64,000 bases of DNA from Iris pallida. Lineage: Eukaryota; Streptophyta; Magnoliopsida; Asparagales; Iridaceae. Numbering within the stretch: the stretch's first letter is position 1; each line of letters opens with the position of its first letter. Below, piece after piece: positions 60,323-64,000 of this stretch. The translations under genes and the position numbers were made by a program. The stretch lies in the NCBI GenBank assembly GCA_029216955.1, contig JANAVB010005598.1, positions 310,001 to 374,000 on the forward strand, written 5' to 3'. Below the pieces are notes generated by a model that made no database searches, was not told the DNA's origin, and saw nothing but the letters and a program-made list of their open reading frames with translations.

Positions 60323-60529
60323 AGATTACAGGTGCCCCACATTTGAGTGCTACACCAAGACTCACCGTGATGAGGTTAGTGATTTATTTAACCTAATATA
60401 GTAATCTTGTAATTTAAAGTTGGAAGAACGTGCAAGTAGCCTTATAGTTCTGCCTCGCCAGTCGAATGGCTTAATTGCCAAGTATCGGAACGAATGGCTC
60501 AGAACACAACCCGAGATTCATTCTAGCAT

Positions 60530-61595
60530 ACATTAGTGAGTTCATCTTGATTCTGTTACGTCCTTCAGATACTAGATACGATAAGAACATATACTACACC
60601 ATATGTACAGAACATAGATGATTTACACTAATGTATGCTAGAATGAATCTTGGCTTGTGTTCTGAGTCATACGTTCTGATCAAGCATCTTCCTTCTCCTC
60701 TCCTCCACCATGGCTCTGAACAAATCTGCTCCTCCTTTTACTTCCCTTCTTCTTATTTGACTCTTTTAGCAACATATGACATCCAGCTCAAGTGTAGAGT
60801 CGGGGGAGAAGAAGTGGGCAGAAAGATGAGGGGAAAGCAGCACAGCCGGCGGCATGACCCGGAGGAAGTACAGAGGTTTTCTTCAACAGCCGTAGGAGAA
60901 CTATAAGGATATATCTTTTTAGCGACATATCACATTGTCAAAGACCCTTAATGTGACAATCATGTTACCGCGGTGTCGAAAGACTAACATGTCAAGCGAG
61001 ATTCTAAGCCGTGTGTTTTGACATAATCCTCAAAACTCTTTCTTGCTATGTAATAATGCAAGATAACTACAGAGGAGGAAAGAGTTGGAAAGATTATATC
61101 ACACGGCTTAAAAACTTATGACATGTTAGTCTTCCGACACCGCGGTAACATGATATTCACATGAAGGGTCATTGACAAGATGACATGTCGCTAAAAAGAT
61201 ATATCCTTATAGTTCTCCTACGGCTGTTGAAGAAAACCTCTGTACTTCCTCCGGGTCATGCCGCCGGCTGTGCTGCTTCCCCTCCTCTTCCTGTCCACTT
61301 CTTCTCCCCCGACTCTACACTTGAGGTGGATGTCATATGTTGCTGAGAGAGTCAAATAAGAAGAAGGAAAGTAGAGGAAGGAGCAGATTTGTTCAGAGCC
61401 ATGGTGGAGGAGAGGAGAAGGAAGATGCTTGATCAGAACGGACGGCTCAGAACAAAAGCCAAGATTCATTCTAGCATACAATAGTGTGAATCATCTATGT
61501 TCTGTACATATGGTGTAGTATATGTTCTTATCGTATCTAGTATCTGATGGACGTAACAGAATCAAGATGAACTCACTAATGTAATACTAAGACAT
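60530..61595. repeat. Palindrome 2 of CACTA 2
   Basis: Inverted arms of about 500 bp meet near 61060. The open frame at 60631-60906 (plus) and that at 61218-61481 (minus) translate to almost the same peptide (both contain IKHLPSPLLHHGSEQIC), which shows the arms directly. The duplicated frame has no known domain. Confidence 0.85.
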
Positions 61596-61770
61596 CATCT
61601 ACTACTATATAAGATATAGTGATAGGTTGTCGTATCATCATTGTCGAGGGATGAGGGTCGGAGGACAGTCAACTTTATCTAAGGCTAATTGTATAGTTTC
61701 TGCCTCGTCAGTCGAATGGCTGCAGGGGACTATGTCCTGATCACCATTAGTATGAATCATCTATGTTCTG
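61435..61770 (+). repeat. Module R, long copy 2
   Basis: It runs from the module start through ACATCATCTACTACTATATA, CGAGGGATGAGGGTCGGAGG and AGTCGAATGGCTGCAGG. The same extended series recurs at 63225-63520 and 63690-63990. Confidence 0.75.
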
Positions 61771-62043
61771 TACATATGGTGCAACACTTTTCCTGTTCAC
61801 AAAAATATGCATAAACCAAACCAATATATAATGCACACCAATTATCCAAGAATCACATAGACCAAATATGCACATACGAATGGCTGCAGGGACTATGTCC
61901 TGATCACCATGTCGTACCGTAGATTAATGCAAATGGAGCTGGAGCCAAAATACAAAAACCAAAATACAAAATACAGAAACCAAAATACAAAATATAGAAC
62001 TCAAAATAGGACCCTCTGTGAGAACGGATGGCTCAGAACACAA

Positions 62044-62675
62044 CCAACCGGAGAGGATACTCTGAGAGATCCATCTGAGTAGGACGTATACTCTGAGAGA
62101 TCACCTTTACAAGAATGATATCAGTAGTGGGATTGAGTGCTGGAGGGGATACTATCAGAGTATACGTCCTACTCAGATGGGTCTCTTACCGTTACTATTT
62201 TTTTCTGACAGCATGGTGGATGTGCTCCGTCAACAGAATCTGACTCCAAGCCAAAACTTTGCCCCGGAGCTCAAGTGGACATCCTTCGTGTAGAGCTCGA
62301 GTGAGAGGTTCCTGACAGCATGGTGGTCTCCTTTGTCAAAGTATCCGTGCTCATCCCACAACCAATGTGGGATGAGCACGGATACTTTGACAAATGAGAC
62401 CACCATGCTGTCAGGAACCTCTCACTCGAGCTCTACACGAAGGATGTCCACTTGAGCTCTGGGACAAAGTTTTGGCTCGGAGCAAGAATCTGTTGACGGA
62501 GCACATCTACTATGCTGTCAGAAAAAATTAGTAACGGTGGGAGACCCATCTGAGTAGGACGTATTCTCTGATAATATCTCCTCCAGCACTCAATCCCACT
62601 ACTGATATCATTCTTGTAATTGTGATCTATCAGAGTATACGTCATACTGAGATGGATCTAGTATTCTCTTTTGTT
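62044..62675. repeat. Palindrome 3 of CACTA 2
   Basis: Inverted arms of about 310 bp meet near 62360 with almost no loop; CCGTGCTCATCCCACA / TGTGGGATGAGCACGG is perfect at the centre. The arms share GACAGCATGGTGG and CAAGAATGATATCAGTAGTG. Confidence 0.88.
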
Positions 62676-62824
62676 GGTTGTCGTATCATCATTGCCGAGG
62701 GATGAGGGTCGGAGGACAGTACAAATAGTCTAATACAAAAACAACTCAATATGTAGTCCAATACAAATAGTCTAATACAAAAACAACCCAATACAAATAG
62801 TCCAATACAAATAAGTACTAATAG

Positions 62825-63097
62825 CTAATGAGAACCACGCTGCTCACGCAAACGCTCGGTGATACGTTCACGCAACCACCTCGAAAAAGCGAGATTTTTG
62901 GCACGAGGAGAGCTGTCGTCCCTTGCAAGGACTGCATGAAGAGTCCTCTCGATCTCACTAGCTACCGATGCTGGATGAATAGAACTCCTGGTCTCACTAG
63001 CAACCGGTGCCACTTCCTCCTTAACTGTAGGAGGAGCCACCTCAGCATTCACTGTTTTCCTCAAACGACGTGCCGCTCCTCGGGTCATGGGTGCCAT
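62825..63097 (-). CDS. Short ORF 2 of CACTA 2 (MAPMTR-type), hypothetical
   Basis: 90 residues, intact: MAPMTRGAARRLRKTVNAEV, a basic start; PPTVKEEVAPVASE, an acidic VKEE motif; a helix-like stretch IERTLHAVLARDD; and an end with AFSRWLRERITERLREQRG. It shares the general plan with the ORF at 58744-59085 (same strand, MAP-x-TR start, VKEE box, tryptophan-leucine motif near the end) but is not alignable throughout. No signal peptide or membrane segment. It may be a nuclear accessory protein of the transposon or a captured host exon; no function is assigned. Confidence 0.4.
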   Translation of the reverse strand: MAPMTRGAARRLRKTVNAEVAPPTVKEEVAPVASETRSSIHPASVASEIERTLHAVLARDDSSPRAKNLAFSRWLRERITERLREQRGSH

Positions 63098-63224
63098 CTG
63101 GTAAGATCGATAGTCACAAATAATATAATTGTAACAGAAGCAAGCTAACTAAAGGAACCATCATGTTATTTGAGTACATTTTCGAAAGCCGATAAAGTAT
63201 AAAAATTCAATTTTTTGCCAAGTG

Positions 63225-63540
63225 TGAGAACGGATGGCTCAGAAGACAACCCAAGATTCATTCAAGTATATATTAGTGTGAATCATCTATGTTCTGTACA
63301 TATGGTGTAGTATATGTTCTTATCGTATCTAGTATCTGAAGGACGTACGTAACAGAATCAAGATGAACTCATATAATGTAATACTAAGACATCATCTACT
63401 ACTATATAAGATATAGTGATAGGTTGTCGTATCATCATTGCCGAGGGATGAGGGTCGGAAGACAGTCAACTTTATCTACGGCTATATAGTTTCTGCCTCG
63501 CCAGTCGAATGGCTGCAGGTACTATGTCCTGATCACCATG
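63225..63540 (+). repeat. Module R, long copy 3
   Basis: Same order of phrases as the copy at 61435, with GGACGTACGTAACAG (a 4-bp CGTA duplication) that is also present in the copy at 63690. Confidence 0.78.
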
Positions 63541-63689
63541 TCGTACCGTAGATCAAATGGAGCTGGAACTGGAGCCAAAATACAGTACTACTTCACCATG
63601 TCGTACCATTTTACTCTCTCCTCCTCCCCCCTCCGGCGCTCTCACTCTCTCTGGCGCTCTTACACTTCTAATCCCTATGTGTTTTAAGT

Positions 63690-64000
63690 GTGAGAACGGA
63701 TGGCTCAGAACACAACCCAAGATTCATTCTAGTATACATTAGTGTGAATCATCTATATTCTGTATACATATCATGTAGTATATGTTAACCTTATCGTATC
63801 TAGTATCTGAAGGACGTACGTAACAGAATCAAGATGAACTCACTAATGTAATACTAAGACATCATCTACTACTATATAAGATATAGTGATAGGTCATCGT
63901 ATCATCATTGCCGAGGGATGAGGGTCGGAGGACAGGCAACTTTATCTACGGCAATATAGTTTCTGCCTCGCCAGTCGAATGGCTGCAGGGAATATCCGTC
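63690..64000 (+). repeat. Module R, long copy 4, cut by window end
   Basis: Begins GTGAGAACGGATGGCTCAGA and follows the copy at 63225 nearly base for base up to CGAATGGCTGCAGGGAATAT. Together with the 63225 copy it forms a tandem pair with a period of about 465 bp. Confidence 0.78.

Larger units (their letters stand above)
57473..64000. mobile_element. CACTA 2, partial, rich in palindromes and repeated modules
   Basis: The terminus CACTACCAAAA at 57473 is preceded by ATT, the likely 3-bp target duplication, and followed by about 800 bp of subterminal CGACGG-type repeats. The interruption of A's 3' LTR here confirms an insertion border. The right terminus is not in the window, although sequence at 63990 (ATATCCGTC) resembles the subterminal motif. 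No transposase is visible in 6.5 kb. The interior is a mosaic of three long palindromes, several direct repeats and two short related minus-strand ORFs. Confidence 0.75.

Overview
This window looks like repeat-rich nuclear DNA from a flowering plant. The signs are plant-type LTR retrotransposons (Tat-lineage Ty3/Gypsy, SIRE/Maximus-like Ty1/Copia, chromovirus-type termini), two CACTA DNA transposons, a hAT-type MITE, an L1-type LINE and long (TA)n tracts. I see no intact host gene, tRNA, rRNA or CRISPR array. Nearly all open reading frames are transposon genes, broken transposon genes, or host exons carried inside a transposon. The species cannot be named from this.

Layout, left half. Element E (minus strand, non-autonomous, chromovirus-like ends) has its polypurine tract at 2737-2752, a small broken gag at 14625 down to 3173, its primer-side block just left of 15752, and a 5' LTR starting at 15753. 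A solo LTR (3682-14358, target duplication GTGTG) interrupts the gag. That solo LTR is split by CACTA element 1 (4111-13286, target duplication AGG). CACTA 1 shows no transposase but carries exon pieces resembling PRP39, a dynamin-related protein of the DRP5 type and an NCRK-type receptor kinase. A 490-bp hAT MITE (8356-8845) sits exactly on an exon/intron junction of the dynamin piece. A (TA)n tract and a LINE fragment (18568-20406, minus) follow, then an LTR of element F, a relative of E (20407 to about 24713).

Layout, right half: a nest. Element D (Tat-lineage Gypsy, plus strand, many nonsense mutations) runs from about 24714 to 34158, where element A enters. A is non-autonomous, with a 4.3-kb LTR at 34159-38456. 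At 38863 A is entered by element B, which has 3.39-kb LTRs around only 0.76 kb of internal sequence. B's 3' LTR is entered by element C (45509-55209), a SIRE-like Copia with 947/946-bp LTRs about 98% identical and target duplication CTGAT. B resumes at 55210 and A at about 56128. A's 3' LTR begins at 56730 and is entered at 57473 by CACTA element 2, which runs off the window.

How parts work together. C and D encode, or once encoded, gag-pol machinery. A, B, E and F have only termini and packaging/priming-type regions and would need enzymes from a related autonomous chromovirus. The CACTA elements show no transposase here and would need one in trans. The most unusual signals are: three consecutive long palindromes plus repeated modules in CACTA 2; a dense array of a GCCGCATG motif shared by two otherwise unlike LTRs; a conserved non-methionine-type block after the LTRs of A, B and E; and a histidine-rich repeat domain in the Gag of C. 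Percentages and counts are by eye.
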